Source: Streptococcus oralis (lineage in GTDB: Bacteria > Bacillota > Bacilli > Lactobacillales > Streptococcaceae). From it: a stretch of 8,078 nucleotides of DNA. The stretch's first letter is position 1; each line of letters starts with the position of its first letter. Positions 6,760 to 8,078 of the stretch are shown one piece after another. A model generated the notes under the pieces. It did no database searches, was not told the origin of the DNA, and worked only from the letters and a program-made list of their open reading frames with translations. The stretch spans positions 1 to 8,078 of the forward strand of contig CAJPKC010000043.1 of assembly GCA_905370255.1 (NCBI GenBank), given 5' to 3'. The position numbers were made by a program, and so were the translations under genes.

Positions 6760-7855
6760 ATGGACATTTCAGAAATTCGTCAAAAAATTGACGCAAATCG
6801 TGAAAAATTAGCTTCTTTCAGGGGGTCTCTTTGACCTCGAAGGTTTAGAGGAAGAAATTGCCATTTTGGAAAACAAAATGACAGAACCTGATTTTTGGAA
6901 CGATAATATTGCGGCCCAAAAAACGTCGCAAGAATTAAACGAACTCAAAAATACCTATAATACCTTCCACAAGATGGATGAGTTGCAGGATGAAGTTGAG
7001 ATTTTACTGGACTTTTTGGCAGAGGATGAATCCGTTAAGGATGAGTTGGTTGAGAAACTCTCTGAGTTAGATCAAATGATGACTAGCTACGAAATGACCC
7101 TTCTCTTGTCAGAGCCCTACGATCACAACAATGCCATCCTTGAAATCCATCCAGGTTCTGGGGGAACAGAGGCTCAAGACTGGGGCGATATGCTCCTTCG
7201 TATGTATACTCGCTATGGAAATGCCAAAGGCTTCAAGGTTGAGGTCTTGGACTACCAAGCAGGTGATGAGGCAGGAATCAAGTCAGTAACCTTGTCTTTT
7301 GAAGGACCAAATGCTTATGGTCTTCTCAAGTCAGAGATGGGAGTTCACCGTTTGGTCCGTATCTCACCATTTGACTCTGCTAAACGTCGCCACACCTCAT
7401 TTACTTCTGTAGAAGTTATGCCAGAGTTGGATGATACCATCGAAGTTGACATCCGTGAGGATGATATCAAGATGGATACCTTCCGTTCAGGTGGAGCAGG
7501 TGGACAAAACGTCAACAAGGTTTCAACAGGTGTCCGCTTGACTCACATTCCGACAGGGATCGTCGTAGCATCAACCGTCGACCGTACTCAGTACGGAAAC
7601 CGTGACCGTGCTATGAAGATGCTTCAGGCAAAACTCTACCAGATGGAGCAGGAAAAGAAAGCTGCTGAGGTAGACTCGCTCAAGGGTGAGAAAAAGGAAA
7701 TTACATGGGGAAGCCAAATCCGCTCCTATGTATTTACGCCTTATACAATGGTAAAAGACCATCGTACAAACTTTGAAGTAGCGCAAGTCGATAAGGTTAT
7801 GGATGGAGACCTAGATGGTTTCATCGATGCTTATCTGAAATGGCGTATCAGTTAA
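6760..7855 (+). CDS. prfB: Peptide chain release factor 2, expressed by programmed +1 frameshift
   Basis: RF2 recognises UAA and UGA stop codons in the ribosomal A site and triggers peptide release. The gene reads as join(6760..6831, 6833..7855). Codons 1-24 ([14 protein letters not shown]... to Leu24) end at an in-frame TGA (6832-6834). Skipping base 6832 continues with [15 protein letters not shown] and the rest of the protein, 364 aa in all, against 365 for E. coli RF2. Key motifs in the joined protein are the stop-codon-reading tripeptide SPF (202-204, in [15 protein letters not shown]) and the peptidyl-hydrolysis motif GGQ (247-249, in [13 protein letters not shown]). SPF rather than PxT identifies RF2, not RF1. 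The residue equivalent to E. coli position 246 is Ser243, which is usual outside E. coli K-12. A start at the TTG at 6866 would lose the first 35 residues of the N-terminal helical domain and is not the real start. ftsE follows 15 bases after the stop. Confidence 0.97.
6820..6835 (+). promoter_or_regulatory. RF2 programmed +1 frameshift site
   Basis: The site reads AGG GGG TCT CTT TGA C in the zero frame. AGGGGG (6820-6825) is the internal Shine-Dalgarno-like stimulator, three bases before the slippery CTT (6829-6831), followed by the poor-context stop TGA C (6832-6835). The P-site leucine tRNA slips from CUU to UUU and reading resumes at GAC. The known bacterial consensus has UAU where this site has UCU. 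Low RF2 lets the ribosome pause and shift, so RF2 limits its own synthesis. Confidence 0.96.
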
Positions 7856-7870
7856 AAGAAAGGAAGTCAC

Positions 7871-8078
7871 ATGTCAATCATTGAAATGAGAGATGTTGTC
7901 AAAAAATATGACAACGGGACAACAGCCCTACGTGGCATCACTGTAAATATCGATGCAGGAGAATTTGCCTACATCGTAGGACCTTCAGGTGCTGGTAAAT
8001 CAACCTTTATCCGTGCCTTGTATAGTGAGGTCAAAATCGACAAAGGAAGCTTGCAAGTTGCAGGTTCTAACCTCGTTA
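7871..8078 (+). CDS. ftsE: Cell division ATP-binding protein FtsE, 3'-truncated by window edge
   Basis: FtsE is the cytoplasmic ATPase of the FtsEX complex, which with FtsX transmits ATP hydrolysis across the membrane to activate peptidoglycan hydrolases (PcsB in streptococci) at the septum. The first 69 residues are visible, starting MSIIEMRDVVKKY. They include Walker A GPSGAGKST (37-45), and the segment EFAYIVGPSGAGKSTFIRAL (31-50) is typical of FtsE. The usual length is about 230 aa, so roughly 160 residues, including the signature and Walker B, lie beyond the window. AAAGGAAG (7859-7866) precedes the ATG. The 15-base gap from prfB and the absence of a terminator indicate cotranscription; ftsX is expected next. 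The name rests on the N-terminus plus the prfB context, since many ABC ATPases share this motif. Confidence 0.9.
   Translation, partial: MSIIEMRDVVKKYDNGTTALRGITVNIDAGEFAYIVGPSGAGKSTFIRALYSEVKIDKGSLQVAGSNLV

Noticed and set aside
6866..7855. prfB as an ordinary 329-aa gene starting at TTG, or prfB as a frameshifted pseudogene
   Set aside because: The upstream ATG at 6760 with AAAGGAG and the full AGGGGG-TCT-CTT-TGA-C element restore a normal-length RF2 through the well-established programmed frameshift.
1..8078. Mobile element, BOX/RUP-type repeat, CRISPR or defence system
   Set aside because: Every long coding frame is a conserved housekeeping or transport gene. The intergenic gaps are 179 bases or shorter, and I see no repeat arrays, transposase, integrase or target-site duplications.

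Overview
The window looks like chromosomal core DNA of a Streptococcus of the mitis/pneumoniae/oralis group. The evidence is the low-to-moderate GC content, strong AAGGAGG-type ribosome binding sites, extended -10 (TGnTATAAT-like) promoters, and protein sequences and gene order that match from memory the pneumococcal block thrB - msrAB - ABC - ABC - Atz/Trz amidohydrolase. All real genes are on the + strand. I see no rRNA, tRNA, CRISPR array, insertion sequence or prophage gene. I do not see a new biological system here. The interesting content is a recoding event, an asymmetric ABC exporter and some compact regulatory architecture.

Layout: (1) 2-613, the 3' two-thirds of homoserine kinase (thrB), closed by a good intrinsic terminator at 625-667. 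(2) 738-1676, a fused cytoplasmic methionine sulfoxide reductase MsrA-MsrB, preceded by a leader with several inverted repeats (674-723) and followed by a weaker hairpin (1679-1709). (3) 1727-5201, two ABC half-transporters one base apart. Their complementary motif defects predict an obligate heterodimeric exporter with one consensus and one degenerate ATP site. (4) A UUCG-loop terminator at 5236-5261, inside which lies the promoter (5241-5269) of the next gene. (5) 5321-6580, an amidohydrolase of the 5'-methylthioadenosine/S-adenosylhomocysteine deaminase family, closed by a terminator at 6600-6631. (6) A clear extended -10 promoter at 6705-6733 with an A12 tract in its spacer. (7) 6760-7855, peptide chain release factor 2 (prfB), whose reading frame needs a programmed +1 frameshift at an in-frame UGA (6829-6835). 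(8) 7871 to the window end, the first 69 codons of ftsE.

How the genes fit together: thrB draws homoserine into threonine synthesis, MsrAB repairs oxidised methionine, and the amidohydrolase probably deaminates by-products of S-adenosylmethionine use. The left part therefore has a loose aspartate-family/methionine flavour; this link is inference. The exporter substrate cannot be read from sequence. The right part, prfB-ftsE, is a translation termination/cell division operon common in Gram-positive bacteria. From memory, the thrB-to-amidohydrolase block and prfB-ftsE lie at separate loci in S. pneumoniae. The 6581-6760 interval may therefore be a rearrangement boundary relative to that species, and this should be checked.
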